Assembly (NCBI GenBank): GCA_000565345.1
Contig: AQOF01000062.1
Location: forward strand, 1-50,162
Length of the DNA stretch: 50,162 nt
From: Salinivibrio costicola subsp. costicola ATCC 33508 = LMG 11651
Lineage (GTDB): Bacteria > Pseudomonadota > Gammaproteobacteria > Enterobacterales > Vibrionaceae
Direction: 5' to 3'
Position numbers and translations under genes: made by a program. The notes beneath the pieces were generated by a model. The model saw only the letters and a list, made by a program, of their open reading frames with translations, searched no databases and was not told where the DNA came from. This document shows positions 38,992-49,141 of this stretch, one piece after another (the stretch's first letter is position 1; the number at the start of each line of letters is the position of its first letter).

Positions 38992-40025
38992 ATGATTGAG
39001 ATATCCAAACTCAACAAGGTATTCGAACTCGGGGAGCGCCGAATTCATGCCCTTAACGACATCAACTTATTTATCCCGAAAGGAAAAGTATTTGGTGTGA
39101 TCGGTGCCTCTGGTGCCGGCAAAAGTACGCTGATCCGAATGGTTAACCTGCTCGAGCGCCCAACCAGCGGCACGGTAAAGGTAGGAGGCGTTAACCTCAC
39201 CGCGTTATCCAATCGCGATCTAACCCAAGCTCGCCGTCAAATCGGATGATTTTCCAACACTTTAACCTACTGTCATCGCGATCGGTCTTCGACAACATCG
39301 CCCTACCGCTTGAACTGAGCGGCGCGAGCAGTGACGCGATCGAAACCCGAGTCACCGAGTTACTCGATTTAGTTGGTTTAGCCGACAAGCGTCATGTCTA
39401 TCCGGCTAGCCTCAGTGGCGGACAAAAACAACGTGTCGCGATTGCGCGAGCACTGGCGCCAAGCCCAGATGTATTATTGTGTGATGAAGCCACAAGCGCA
39501 CTGGATCCTGCTACGACACAATCGATTTTGTCACTGCTACAAACCATTAATGAAAAGCTCAACCTAACCATTTTATTGATCACCCACGAAATGGACGTGG
39601 TGAAGCGCATTTGTCACGACGTTGCCATTATTGGTGACGGTGAATTGGTTGAATCTGGCCCAGTGGGCGACATTTTCGCCCATCCGAAATCCGACTTAGC
39701 GAAACAATTTATCCGCTCAACCTTGGATTTATCGGTGCCTTATGACTATGCCCAACGCTTAAAAGATACCTACTTTGACGGCAGCTACCCCTTGGTGCGC
39801 CTGGAATTTACCGGCGCTACCGTGGATGATCCATTGATCAGTCAAATATCAAGGCTGTTTGATATCGACATCAGCATTTTAAGCTCTGATATCGACTACG
39901 CTGGCGGCGTCAAATTCGGCTTATTACTGGCAGAGATTATGGGCCCGAAAAAAGCGGTCGAAGACGCCATCCACTATCTCAACCAGCACCATGTCAACAC
40001 GGAGGTACTTGGCTATGTTGATTGA
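38992..40025 (+). CDS. metN: methionine ABC transporter ATPase (frameshifted)
   Basis: About 344 residues when restored. Walker [10 protein letters not shown], signature LSGGQKQR, Walker [13 protein letters not shown] and the C-terminal NIL (ACT-like) regulatory domain from about residue 265 are all visible. The frame breaks at 39244-39246, where one base is missing; restoring it gives [20 protein letters not shown]. Start at 38992 ([11 protein letters not shown]), with aagga upstream. It forms an operon with metI (overlap 11 bases) and metQ. Confidence 0.94.
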
Positions 40026-40701
40026 TCAACTTATAAATTGGGTCAACGAAAACAACGCCCTGCTTAACTTGCTTGCCGAAGCCACAGGTCAAACTCTGTA
40101 TATGGTCTTTGCCTCCGGCCTGATAGGCTTTGCCATTGGGATCCCATTAGGTGTGATGCTACACGTCACCAAAAAAGGGGGGCTGCTAGCGCAACCCAAG
40201 TTTAATCAAGCGCTCGGCGCGGTGGTGAATATTGGTCGCTCGATCCCCTTTATTATCTTGTTGGTTGCGATTATTCCCTTTACCCGCCTGCTCGTCGGCA
40301 CCTCGATTGGAACAGCGGCAGCAATTGTCCCGCTGACAGTGGGCGCCATCCCTTTCGTTGCACGTCTGGTCGAAGCGGCGCTTTTAGAGCTGCCACCGGG
40401 ACTAGAAGAAGCAGCCAAAGCCATGGGCGCTACCCCATTGCAAATTATCTATAAAGTACTCGTACCCGAAGCGCTACCTGGCATTATTAATGGCGCAACC
40501 ATTACCTTGGTCACCCTCGTCAGCTACTCTGCTATGGCTGGAGCCGTGGGCGGTGGCGGCCTAGGCGATGTCGGTATCCGCTACGGCTACCAGCGCTTTG
40601 ATACCACGGTTATGCTGATCACCGTTGTCATGCTGGTCGTGCTGGTACAAGCCATACAATCTTTAGGCGATTACTTGGTACGCCGAACCGATCACCGATA
40701 A
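40015..40701 (+). CDS. metI: methionine ABC transporter permease
   Basis: 228 residues, five membrane segments, with the transport signature [29 protein letters not shown] and [20 protein letters not shown] typical of MetI. Start at 40015 (MLIDQLINW), with ggagg at 40001-40005, overlapping metN. It imports D- and L-methionine together with MetN and MetQ. Confidence 0.95.
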   Translation: MLIDQLINWVNENNALLNLLAEATGQTLYMVFASGLIGFAIGIPLGVMLHVTKKGGLLAQPKFNQALGAVVNIGRSIPFIILLVAIIPFTRLLVGTSIGTAAAIVPLTVGAIPFVARLVEAALLELPPGLEEAAKAMGATPLQIIYKVLVPEALPGIINGATITLVTLVSYSAMAGAVGGGGLGDVGIRYGYQRFDTTVMLITVVMLVVLVQAIQSLGDYLVRRTDHR

Positions 40702-40755
40702 TAAAACACAACACTTACCGTAAACGACGGACAATCTTATCAAGGGAGACAGACA

Positions 40756-41571
40756 ATGAAGACCACCATTAAAACACTTTTAACCACCTTAGGCCTCGCC
40801 TCCACACTCCTACTCACCGGGTGCGGAGAAAAAGAGCAAGCCGCTAGCGATGCCAACAGCATCACCGTGGGCGTGATGGCAGGCGAAGAAGCACAAGTGG
40901 CCGAGCACGCAGTAAAAGAAGCCAAGAAGTTAGGCCTCGACGTTGAGCTGATCACCTTTACCGATTATGTGTCGCCCAACGCGGCACTCGACGATGGATC
41001 GGTTGATGTGAATGCCTTTCAGCACAAACCTTACTTAGACGCGCAAATCAAAGATCGCGGCTACGAGTTTGCGATTGCAGGCAATACCTTTGTGTATCCG
41101 ATTGCGGCCTATTCTTACAAGCTAGATAGCGTCGAGGATCTACCAGAAGGCGGTAAAATTGCCGTGCCAAACAACCCATCGAACCTAGGCCGTTCACTGG
41201 TATTGCTTGAGCAACAAGGCATCATCAAGCTCAAAGAAGGTGCTGGCATCAGCGCTACCAAGCTCGATATCGTTGAAAACCCGAAAAACGTGGAAATCAT
41301 CGAGCTAGAAACCCCACAACTGCCTCGCTCACTGGAAGATGTGGACATTGCCATCATCAACAACACCTTTGCCGCTGGCGTGGGCCTAACCCCAAGCAAA
41401 GACGGCCTGTTTGTTGAAGACAAAGAATCGCCTTACGTAAACCTGATTGTGGCGCGCAAAGATAACGTAGACGCTGAAAACGTCAAGACGTTTGTTAAAG
41501 CCTACCAAACTGACGCGGTTTACAACGCGGCGATGGAAGTCTTTGACGGCGCGGTGGTGAAAGGCTGGTAA
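40756..41571 (+). CDS. metQ: methionine-binding lipoprotein
   Basis: 271 residues. The lipoprotein signal ends in the lipobox LLTGC, so the protein is anchored at the periplasmic face of the membrane. The NlpA/MetQ fold shows DYVSPNAALDDGSVDVNAFQHKPYL and KIAVPNNPSNLGRSL. Third gene of metNIQ, with aagggagac upstream. It ends at a strong terminator. Confidence 0.95.
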   Translation: MKTTIKTLLTTLGLASTLLLTGCGEKEQAASDANSITVGVMAGEEAQVAEHAVKEAKKLGLDVELITFTDYVSPNAALDDGSVDVNAFQHKPYLDAQIKDRGYEFAIAGNTFVYPIAAYSYKLDSVEDLPEGGKIAVPNNPSNLGRSLVLLEQQGIIKLKEGAGISATKLDIVENPKNVEIIELETPQLPRSLEDVDIAIINNTFAAGVGLTPSKDGLFVEDKESPYVNLIVARKDNVDAENVKTFVKAYQTDAVYNAAMEVFDGAVVKGW

Positions 41572-41599
41572 GTCACTACGCGTAACATACTGAAATAAT

Positions 41600-41631
41600 A
41601 AAGCCCGTGCTGAAAAGCGCGGGCTTTTTGA
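41600..41631 (+). terminator. terminator after metQ
   Basis: Twelve-pair stem aaagcccgtgct / agcgcgggcttt with loop gaaa and a T-rich tail. It lies just beyond the convergent regulator's stop and can serve both. Confidence 0.92.
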
Positions 41632-41655
41632 TGCAGAGAACAACCCAACTGACAC

Positions 41656-42639
41656 TTAGGTCTGATTATTGGATTGACGATAAAACGCTTTTCTCCACTG
41701 ATTAGGCGTCACTTCATAGCGCGCTTTAAACTTTTCTCTGAACATAAGCACCGAGCTAAAGCCTGTTTTTTCGACAACCTGCTCGATAGATAAGTCCGTA
41801 GATTCAAGCAAATCTTGAGCGACATTTAGTCGCTCGGTGGTCAACCACTCTCCGAATGACATTCCTGTCGCCCGGCTAAATTTTCTGGTAAACGTGCGGC
41901 GGGTCATCATCACAGACTCGGCGAGCACATCCAATGAGTGCTTTTGACTGAGGTTACGTCTGATATTCTCCATTAACGCATTGATACGAGAATCGGATGA
42001 CGTCACCGGTATGGGTTGGTCGATAAACTGAGCTTGTCCACCATCACGATATGGCGGCACGACCATTCTTCTTGCCACTCGGTTTGCAATGGTACTGCTG
42101 TAGAACTTGCGGAAAATATAGAGACAACAGTCAATCCCGGCAGCCGTACCTGCTGAAGTGATCACGCGATTATCCTCAACATACAAGGCATTCGTATCCA
42201 GCAAAACACACGGAAACCGTTGGCTAAAGTCTTGTTCTAGTTCCCAATGTGTCGACGCTCGCCTTCCTACCAGCAAGTCCGCATAGGCAAGCACATAGCT
42301 GCCAAGACATAAACCAACAACGAATGCGCCTCGGGCATGAGCACGTTGAAGCGCAGCAAGCAGTGCTTCATTGGGGCGTTCATCAATGGTTCGCCAATAG
42401 GGAATGACGATGATGTCGCTGTGCGCTAGCGCATCCAGCTGATGCTCAGTATGAATTTCCATACCAATATCGGAAAGAATGGGACCAGGTTCTCCTGCGA
42501 CTAACTTGAGGTCAAAAAAAGCCTCATTCAACGTGCTAGGCCCAAACACAATACTCGGGACGGAAATATGAAATGGGCTAAAGTGATTAAAAACGACAAT
42601 AGCCACCGAGGGGAGTTTGTTACTGTCTGTGGGATACAT
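41656..42639 (-). CDS. DJ-1/AraC-type regulator (FtrA/GlxA-like)
   Basis: 327 residues. The N-terminal DJ-1/PfpI-like domain (about 10-190) retains a nucleophile-elbow Cys in VGLCLGSYVLA. The C-terminal AraC HTH_18 domain (about 225-315) shows SFGEWLTTERLNVAQDLLES and GFSSVLMFREKFKARYEVTPNQWRK. It lies 94 bases downstream of the metallo-hydrolase gene on the same strand and may be cotranscribed with and control it. The effector is unknown. Confidence 0.88.
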   Translation of the reverse strand: MYPTDSNKLPSVAIVVFNHFSPFHISVPSIVFGPSTLNEAFFDLKLVAGEPGPILSDIGMEIHTEHQLDALAHSDIIVIPYWRTIDERPNEALLAALQRAHARGAFVVGLCLGSYVLAYADLLVGRRASTHWELEQDFSQRFPCVLLDTNALYVEDNRVITSAGTAAGIDCCLYIFRKFYSSTIANRVARRMVVPPYRDGGQAQFIDQPIPVTSSDSRINALMENIRRNLSQKHSLDVLAESVMMTRRTFTRKFSRATGMSFGEWLTTERLNVAQDLLESTDLSIEQVVEKTGFSSVLMFREKFKARYEVTPNQWRKAFYRQSNNQT

Positions 42640-42733
42640 AGGCCATTTCCATCGTTAAAACACAGAGTAATGAAGACGCACTACTCTGTGTTGCTCACCA
42701 GCACAGCATCTTATGATGCTTTATTGACCCACC

Positions 42734-43510
42734 CTAAAGGGTCACTGTCTCACCATCTTCTGGCACAAACACACATTCATGGTTCATGTTTGCTTTTGCA
42801 TAAGCGCGCATTTCTTGCGTTGTTACCAACGCATGATTCACAGCCCCCATATGTGTGGCGACAATTTTAGCTTCAGGCAGCACTTGATGTGTTTTGAGCA
42901 CATCTTCCTTACCCATGATAATAGGGCCGAAACCAAGGACATGTGCCCAACCTGTGTTGAGAATAACCACACCTGGCTGTTGTTTTATCATGGTTTGTTC
43001 AACACTTGGGATCCAGATCGTATCACCAACCAAATACAGCTTTTCCTCCGTCGCGTGCGAGAAGATAACCCCCGTCACTTCACCTAATATGTCCGCCATT
43101 TGTTCATTTTGAAAAGCAGCATCAGAGCCGTGTTGGCATACCGTGCGGATAAATGAAATACCTTGATAATCAACCTCTTCAGAAAAGATCTGCACATTGG
43201 TAAACCCTTGAGAGCGTAAAATGGCCTCATCCCGCTCATGTTGCACAAAAATCGTTTTATCTTTGGGGATTATGTTCACGGCAGCCTCATCCCAGTGATC
43301 TGGGTGCGTATGAGTTAATAACACCGCGTCCACATCGATAATACTTTCAATCGGTAAAGGTAATTCAACGGTGGGGTTCGATAGGTGCGAATTGGCTGTG
43401 CCTTCAAAGCCGGGGTACGTCCCCTTCGGGGCTAACATCGGGTCAATGAGGAATTTTTTACCTGCATATTCAATTATTTGTGTTGCATTACGAATTTGTG
43501 TGATTTTCAT
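42734..43510 (-). CDS. metallo-beta-lactamase-fold hydrolase (UlaG-like)
   Basis: 258 residues with the MBL-fold metal motif THTHPDHWD and later metal ligands in LVGDTIWIP and ATHMGAVNH. The N terminus (MKITQIRNATQIIEYAGKKFLIDPML) is typical of UlaG-type lactonase-like hydrolases. Substrate unknown. It is paired with the DJ-1/AraC regulator gene. No signal peptide, so cytosolic. Confidence 0.85.
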   Translation of the reverse strand: MKITQIRNATQIIEYAGKKFLIDPMLAPKGTYPGFEGTANSHLSNPTVELPLPIESIIDVDAVLLTHTHPDHWDEAAVNIIPKDKTIFVQHERDEAILRSQGFTNVQIFSEEVDYQGISFIRTVCQHGSDAAFQNEQMADILGEVTGVIFSHATEEKLYLVGDTIWIPSVEQTMIKQQPGVVILNTGWAHVLGFGPIIMGKEDVLKTHQVLPEAKIVATHMGAVNHALVTTQEMRAYAKANMNHECVFVPEDGETVTL

Positions 43511-43696
43511 GATTGCGCTCCAGTGTCACTATGCTTTGCGTTAGTGACGAAATAATAAGCACCAAACCACACGCTCAAAAGTGGCTAAAAGGACATATAA
43601 GGATAGTATCGGGACAAAGACGCTCCCCCTTAACTTGACCCCCATAGCGGCGGCCAGTCATCATAGTTCATCACTCTTCACGTTTAGCTTGCGGTC

Positions 43697-44668
43697 ATGC
43701 GTCTTGAATACACCGGCCCGATGCCAGAATGCATCGGCTTTCTTTTACTCCCCCGCTTTTCGATGATGGCCTTTTTCTCTGCTGTCGAGCCATTGCGTAT
43801 TGCCAACCAAATCAGTGGCGAAGCGCTATTTGATTGGCAAATGATCAGTGAAGATGGCAAACCGGTGAAGGCGTCTAACGGCATGTCACTGCTGGCCGAC
43901 AAAGCCATCGATGCGGTGCATGACCTGCCCTCGCTGGCCGTGTGTAGCGGTTTTGACCCAGAAGCCTATCTAAGCCGCCCCTTAATGCGCTGGCTGCACC
44001 GTCTTGATGCGGCGGGGTGCGCGCTCGGCGGGCTCGATACCGGCTGCTTTTTGCTGGCCGCTGCCGATCTGCTTAAAGGGGAACGTGTCACCTTGCATTG
44101 GGAAAGCCTACCCTCGTTTCAAGAGCGCTTCCCGGAGGTGAAAACCTCAGATGAGCTATTTGAACTGGGATCGCGACGCTTCTCATGCGCGGGGGGCGCA
44201 GCAGCGATGGACATGGCATTGGATGTGATTGCACGTCGCCACGGCACCCAATTGGCCATCGACGTCTCTGAGCAGCTGGTGCACGAGCGCATTCGTACTC
44301 GGCGCGATCAGCAGCGAATGACACTCGCCCGCCGCCTCGGCACCCATCGACGACGTCTGGTCGAAGCGGTGGATGTGATGGAACGCCATATAGAATCGCC
44401 CCTCTCTTTAGCCGAGGTGGCTCAGCGCAGCGGTATTTCACTTCGTCATCTGCAACGCCTTTTTGACAGCGAGCTTAATCAGTCGCCGCGCAGCTGGTAT
44501 TTAGGATTGCGGCTAGATCGTGCCCGTTACTTGCTTAAAGAAACCGATCTCGATGTGTTAACGGTGGGATTGGCCTGTGGCTTTAGCTCAAGCTCGAGTT
44601 TTTCCCGCGCGTTTCGCACCCATTACGGCGTGTCACCGCGTCAAATGCGTAAAATCCAAAGCCAGTAA
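43697..44668 (+). CDS. cdhR: CdhR-like carnitine catabolism regulator (GlxA family)
   Basis: 323 residues. The DJ-1-like N-terminal domain (about 10-185) has GGLDTGCFLLAAADLL at the elbow. The AraC HTH_18 domain (about 215-320) has LAEVAQRSGISLRHLQRLF and GFSSSSSFSRAFRTHYGVSPRQMRK. It is convergent with the carnitine operon, as expected for a dedicated activator of carnitine genes in pseudomonads. The role is assigned from family and context. Confidence 0.85.
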   Translation: MRLEYTGPMPECIGFLLLPRFSMMAFFSAVEPLRIANQISGEALFDWQMISEDGKPVKASNGMSLLADKAIDAVHDLPSLAVCSGFDPEAYLSRPLMRWLHRLDAAGCALGGLDTGCFLLAAADLLKGERVTLHWESLPSFQERFPEVKTSDELFELGSRRFSCAGGAAAMDMALDVIARRHGTQLAIDVSEQLVHERIRTRRDQQRMTLARRLGTHRRRLVEAVDVMERHIESPLSLAEVAQRSGISLRHLQRLFDSELNQSPRSWYLGLRLDRARYLLKETDLDVLTVGLACGFSSSSSFSRAFRTHYGVSPRQMRKIQSQ

Positions 44669-44743
44669 AAGAAGAAAAATAAGATAGATAAAAAAGCCGC
44701 TCACCCCACCACCTTAATCGGCAACGGAATGAGCAGCTTGTTT

Positions 44744-44767
44744 CGCGGCTAGCTTTTTTTAGCCGCG
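44744..44767. terminator. hairpin between cdhR and BCCT gene
   Basis: Seven-pair stem cgcggct / agccgcg with a ten-base loop containing seven T. It overlaps the last codons of the transporter gene, 76 bases after the convergent cdhR stop. It is weak as a terminator, since the T tract is in the loop. Confidence 0.4.
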
Positions 44768-46426
44768 ACGAGCGAGCGGCGCGATTCACCAAACAGTGAG
44801 ATCAGCACCCCGGCGGTCATCACCAGGATCACCACGCTCAGTGGCAAGGCCGCGGCGATCAATGCTGTTTGTAGCGCTTTAAGGCCGCCGGCCATCAGCA
44901 GCGTTGCAGCGACTAAGCCAATCACCACGCCCCAAAGCACCCGGAAACGCTTCGGTGGCTCTTCATCACCCAGTGACAAAATCGTCGTCAGCACTAAGGT
45001 GCCTGAATCAGACGAGGTCACAAACCAGCTCATCAACAAGAACACCATCAGGCTGAGAGTATCCAGCCGAACATCCCAGAACCTACGATCCCATCCGCTG
45101 CGGCAAATAATGCGGCGGGAAGCTCCCAAGCGTTCACCAAATCGATAATCCCAGCACTGCCGACGCCACCACTGGCATACAGCTCCTGGTAAATCGCATT
45201 ACCGCCGAGGATCACCAGCCAGACAAAGATCAGTAAGGTGGGCACAAATAACACGCCCAGCACAAACTCACGTAGGGTGCGCCCTTTGGAAATACGCGCA
45301 ATAAATAGCCCAACAAAAGGCGCCCAAGCCAGCCACCAGCCCCAATAGAAAATGGTCCAGGCCTGCTGCCACTCCACCGTGCCCGGCTCATCAGCAAACC
45401 ACAGCCCCATCGGAATAAAGTTAATTGCATAATCGAGCAAGGTTTCGCCGAACGCGCCGAACAGCCACAGTGTGGGGCCGCCAATTAAAAAAACGCCAAC
45501 CACAAATACCGACACCCAAATATTCATCTGCGAGATAATACGGATCCCGCGGCGCACACCAGAGACCGCCGAGACAATCGAGATCGCCGAAATCACTGCA
45601 ATCAAGATCAACTGCGTCGACAAACCGGAGGTGATACCGATCAGGCGCTCCAGCCCCACCGCCATTTGACTGACACCGAGACCGAGTGAGGTCGCGACGC
45701 CGAACACGCAACCCAGTACACCGAGGATATCGAAAAGATGCCCCCAAGCGCCGTAAATGCGCTCGCCAATGAAAGGATAAAGCGCCGAGCGCAGCGCCAG
45801 TGGCAGTTGCTTACGGTAGCAAAATACGCCAGCGACATGCCGACAATCACGTAGATAGCCCAACCATGCAACCCCCAGTGGAAAACGGTGACCCGCAGCG
45901 CATCGATGGCACGCTCGTAACCAATGGCGGCCGCGCCTGCCATATCGGCGTGGGGATTGTTGGGATAACCAAATCCGCCGGTGTTATCGAGGTAAAAAAT
46001 GGGTTCGGCCACCCCAAAAAACAGGATGCCGATACCGATGCCAGCAGAGAACAGCATCGAGAACCAAGAGAAGTTGCTAAACTCCGGACGGCTGTCGTCA
46101 GGGCCGAGGCGCACATTGCCGTACTTGCTGAAAACGATAAAACCGCACACGGTCAATAACAGCATCACGGTGATCAAGTAATAGCCACTAAAGGTGCTTT
46201 CAATCCAGGTGCGCGTCGCACCAAACAGGACGCTGGCCGTCTCCGATTGAAAGCCGGTAAACAGCACAAAAGCCAGCACCAGCAGTGCAGAGCAAATGGT
46301 CATGCCACGATGCATGCCCTGAAAGAAGCCATCCTGAGCAAGCTCGGTGACGGTATAATCGGTCGATGTTTCAGCCTGGTGGCTGTCACGACGCTTGGAT
46401 GAGTGTGGTGGGGTTGGCGTAGCGAT
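44749..46426 (-). CDS. BCCT-family carnitine/betaine transporter (frameshifted twice)
   Basis: About 559 residues when restored, twelve membrane segments. Landmarks are FSWFSMLFSAGIGIGILFFGVAEP, GLHGWAIYVIVGMSLAYF, YWGWWLAWAPFVGLFIARISKGRT and SWFVTSSDSGTLV. The first break, at 45819-45820, lacks one G (plus strand), restoring LAYFAYRKQLPLALRSALYP. The second is a one-base loss between about 45049 and 45075. The N-terminal coding sequence (TDYTVTELAQDGFFQGM) extends upstream of the first ATG (near 46330) to ggagg at 46434-46438. The codon in start position is ATC at 46426 (or ATT at 46429), so either a rare start or a base error. It probably imports L-carnitine for the operon. Confidence 0.87.
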
Positions 46427-46471
46427 AATAAATCCTCCTTGAGCCGGAAGTCGGGCCGGCGATCCCGTTAA

Positions 46472-46493
46472 CCGCTCAGCCTCTACTGAGCGG
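46472..46493. promoter_or_regulatory. intercistronic hairpin thioesterase-BCCT
   Basis: Eight-pair stem ccgctcag / ctgagcgg with a six-base loop in the 104-base gap between the thioesterase stop and the transporter gene. No T tract. It may set the ratio of enzymes to transporter in the transcript. Confidence 0.4.
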
Positions 46494-46530
46494 GACTTGA
46501 TAACTCTTTAGCGCCCGATGGCAGCGTCGT

Positions 46531-46992
46531 TCAATACCGCTTGGGTAACCCGATACGACGGCCTGCACTCTCGGGCCAATCACTCTCAACCGCGCAAGGC
46601 AGTGTCTCGATGAGATTGGCCACAACATCTGGAAAAGGCGCGGGACGACCGGTTTGCGTATCGATGCCCATCAGCATCTGCTCGCTGGTGGCCAGCACCT
46701 CACCTTGGCTATCACACATTTGCATAAACACGTGCAGGCGCTTTTGATCACGCGCTAACACGGTCACGTCGACCACCAAGGTCTGACCTTGATGCGCCTC
46801 ACGTCGGTAACACAAATGGGTTTCTAGGGTATAAATGGTATAGCCATGCTGGGTGCGGCCGGCGTCATCCAAGCCAATAGTGGCCATTAGCGCATCGACA
46901 CCCAGCGAGAACACGCGCGCGTACTCGGCATCGTTCATGTGCCCGTTATAATCAACCCATTCTGGCGCGACGTCTATCTTTAATAGTGTCAT
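46531..46992 (-). CDS. hotdog-fold acyl-CoA thioesterase of carnitine operon
   Basis: 153 residues, single hotdog domain of the 4-hydroxybenzoyl-CoA thioesterase type (PEWVDYNGHMNDAEYARVF, where Asp and His positions match the active-site loop). Its start overlaps the carnitine dehydrogenase stop (taATGa), so translation is coupled. In carnitine operons such an enzyme hydrolyses betainyl-CoA, formed by the cleavage enzyme, to glycine betaine and CoA. Confidence 0.88.
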   Translation of the reverse strand: MTLLKIDVAPEWVDYNGHMNDAEYARVFSLGVDALMATIGLDDAGRTQHGYTIYTLETHLCYRREAHQGQTLVVDVTVLARDQKRLHVFMQMCDSQGEVLATSEQMLMGIDTQTGRPAPFPDVVANLIETLPCAVESDWPESAGRRIGLPKRY

Positions 46993-47948
46993 TAGATGCG
47001 CCCTTCCAAGCCTTCAGCCTCTGGCCAATACTTCTGCGCCAAGTCTAAAAGTTCGACCAAAAACGCGTCACGGCGACGGTCTAGCTCAGAGACGGGACGA
47101 CCCGCGGCTTGGTGTTCACAGCCTTCCACCACTTTATCAATCAGCTCATCAGTCAGCTCAGGCGCTTCAAGTTTGGTCCACGGCAGTTTTAGCGCCGGGC
47201 CGAACTGCTCTAGCATATGGCGCATGCCCTGCTCGCCACCGGCTAGGTGGAAAGTTAAGAAGGTGCCCATCAGTGACCAGCGCAGGCCACAGCCGTAAAC
47301 CACTGCCGCATCAATCTCTTCGGTGGTAGCCACCCCATCGTTCACCAGGTGCAAGGCTTCACGCCACAGCGCTTCCATCAAGCGGTCTGCAATATGCCCC
47401 TCGATTTCACGCTTAACCACCAAAGGACGCATTGCTAGTGCTTGGTAAAGTGCATGGGCGCAGTCAATATGATCCGATTGAGTGGCTTCGCCGCCCACTA
47501 ATTCAACCAACGGCAATAAATACACCGGATTGAATGGATGCGCCACCATCACCCGCCCTGGATGATTGTGGCAATCCGTCTGCAGCTCGGTGGGTTTAAA
47601 ACCAGAGGTCGATGAGCCAATAATCGCGTTTGGCGCCGCGGCCGCATCAATTGCCGACAAGGTCTCACGCTTTATATCAATGCGCTCCGGCACGTTCTCT
47701 TGGATCAGGTCGGCCTCTTTCACCGCCTGCTCAAGGCTATCAACAAAGGTTAACCGAGCAGGATCCGCACCGACGGCAAGGCCCAGCTTTTCTAACGATG
47801 GCCAGGCATTGGCCACGAACGCACGGGTGCGAGTGGGCGCTTGTGGGTCAGGGTCATAGGCAACCACGTCCCAACCTTGCGCTAAGGCACGCGCAATCCA
47901 ACCATTACCAATCACACCGGTGCCGATGACCGCTAACTGCTTGCTCAT
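46992..47948 (-). CDS. cdhA: L-carnitine 3-dehydrogenase
   Basis: 318 residues of the 3-hydroxyacyl-CoA dehydrogenase superfamily, with NAD-binding [35 protein letters not shown] and a C-terminal helical domain. It oxidises L-carnitine to 3-dehydrocarnitine with NAD+. The assignment rests on the sequence class together with the neighbouring dehydrocarnitine-cleavage enzyme and thioesterase. Its start overlaps the upstream gene by 4 bases (ATGA). Confidence 0.92.
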   Translation of the reverse strand: MSKQLAVIGTGVIGNGWIARALAQGWDVVAYDPDPQAPTRTRAFVANAWPSLEKLGLAVGADPARLTFVDSLEQAVKEADLIQENVPERIDIKRETLSAIDAAAAPNAIIGSSTSGFKPTELQTDCHNHPGRVMVAHPFNPVYLLPLVELVGGEATQSDHIDCAHALYQALAMRPLVVKREIEGHIADRLMEALWREALHLVNDGVATTEEIDAAVVYGCGLRWSLMGTFLTFHLAGGEQGMRHMLEQFGPALKLPWTKLEAPELTDELIDKVVEGCEHQAAGRPVSELDRRRDAFLVELLDLAQKYWPEAEGLEGRI

Positions 47949-48856
47949 TGGTCACCTCCTTCAACCGGCTTGCCCGTTTTAGGATCAACCAGTTTCAGCG
48001 CGGCGCGCGTTTGTGCGGGCGTCATAATGCGACCGCCAAGGTTTTCAATGATGGTGCTCGCCTTTTCTACCAAGCCGCCGTTGGTCGCCATTACCCCTTT
48101 TTCTAAGTAGAGGTTATCTTCCAAGCCCACGCGGGCATGGCCACCTAGCAACATGGCTTGCGCCACCATCGGCATCTGATGACGACCAATTCCAAACGCC
48201 GCCCAGTTGGCGTTTTCAGGCAGCTTATTGCGCATTGCCAGCATGGTTTCGGTGTCCGCTTCTGCGCCCCATGGAATGCCTAAGCAAAGCTGAAACAACG
48301 GATCGCCCTCGAGCAAGCCTTCTTTTTGTAGCTGGCGGGCAAACCAAACGTGGCCTAAATCAAAGCACTCCAGCTCGGCTTTCACGCCCGCGGCCTGCAC
48401 CATACGGGCTTGCTCGCGCAGCCAGTCAGCGGTGTTGATATACACCATGTCGCCAAAATTCAGGCTGCCGCAATCTAGGGTGCATAGCTCAGGCAATAGC
48501 TCGCCCACTGGCGCATGACGCTCGGCTGGGGTTTGCATATCGGTGCCCAGGCCACCACGGCTTGGGTCTTGAGCGTCCGGCACCCAATCACCGCCGCCAC
48601 CGCCGGTGATGTTCATAACAATATCGACGTCTGATTCGCGAACGCGCTCCATCACCTCACGGAAGTGATCAATGTTGTGGCTAATGCCGCCCGTTTCAGG
48701 GTCACGCACGTGAATATGAGCGACACTGGCACCAGCACGCGCCGCCTCAATACAGTTGTCGGCAATCTGTTTTGGCGTGACTGGCACATTGGGGTTTTTG
48801 CCCGTGGTATCGCCCGCACCGGTAACGGCGCAGGTAAGAATGACGCTGCGATTCAT
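47945..48856 (-). CDS. dehydrocarnitine cleavage enzyme (BKACE family)
   Basis: 303-residue TIM-barrel beta-keto acid cleavage enzyme. The zinc ligands are in AHIHVRD (two His) and the GIGRHQMPM region, with Glu in ARVGLEDN. Family members condense a beta-keto acid with acetyl-CoA; here 3-dehydrocarnitine would give acetoacetate and betainyl-CoA. First gene of the operon, 4-base overlap with cdhA. Older databases label the family 3-keto-5-aminohexanoate cleavage protein. Confidence 0.92.
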   Translation of the reverse strand: MNRSVILTCAVTGAGDTTGKNPNVPVTPKQIADNCIEAARAGASVAHIHVRDPETGGISHNIDHFREVMERVRESDVDIVMNITGGGGGDWVPDAQDPSRGGLGTDMQTPAERHAPVGELLPELCTLDCGSLNFGDMVYINTADWLREQARMVQAAGVKAELECFDLGHVWFARQLQKEGLLEGDPLFQLCLGIPWGAEADTETMLAMRNKLPENANWAAFGIGRHQMPMVAQAMLLGGHARVGLEDNLYLEKGVMATNGGLVEKASTIIENLGGRIMTPAQTRAALKLVDPKTGKPVEGGDQ

Positions 48857-49141
48857 GTTCGGCCTCTTGTCGCTTGATTAAACTGGCCACAGTGTGTCGG
48901 GAATAACACGTCATGACTTGACACTAGGCGACATAAAAGACGCATAAAGAGACATTGTGCGTTACTGGCAGGCTGACGGAATGGCACGAAAAGCCACTGG
49001 ATAGCGTTAACCATGATAAGGTTTATCGATTGTTATTTGAGCATAGCGGATCACAGGCGTTGCTTAAGAGCTAGACTAAAAGGCATGAAAGCGGCGGCAG
49101 ATAGCAAGACCTAACATGCTAGATTTAAAAGGGATTCAGCG

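Noticed and set aside
39246-40025. A second short ABC ATPase starting at the ATGA overlap
   Set aside because: It lacks Walker A and continues the MetN sequence; the overlap arises from a missing base.
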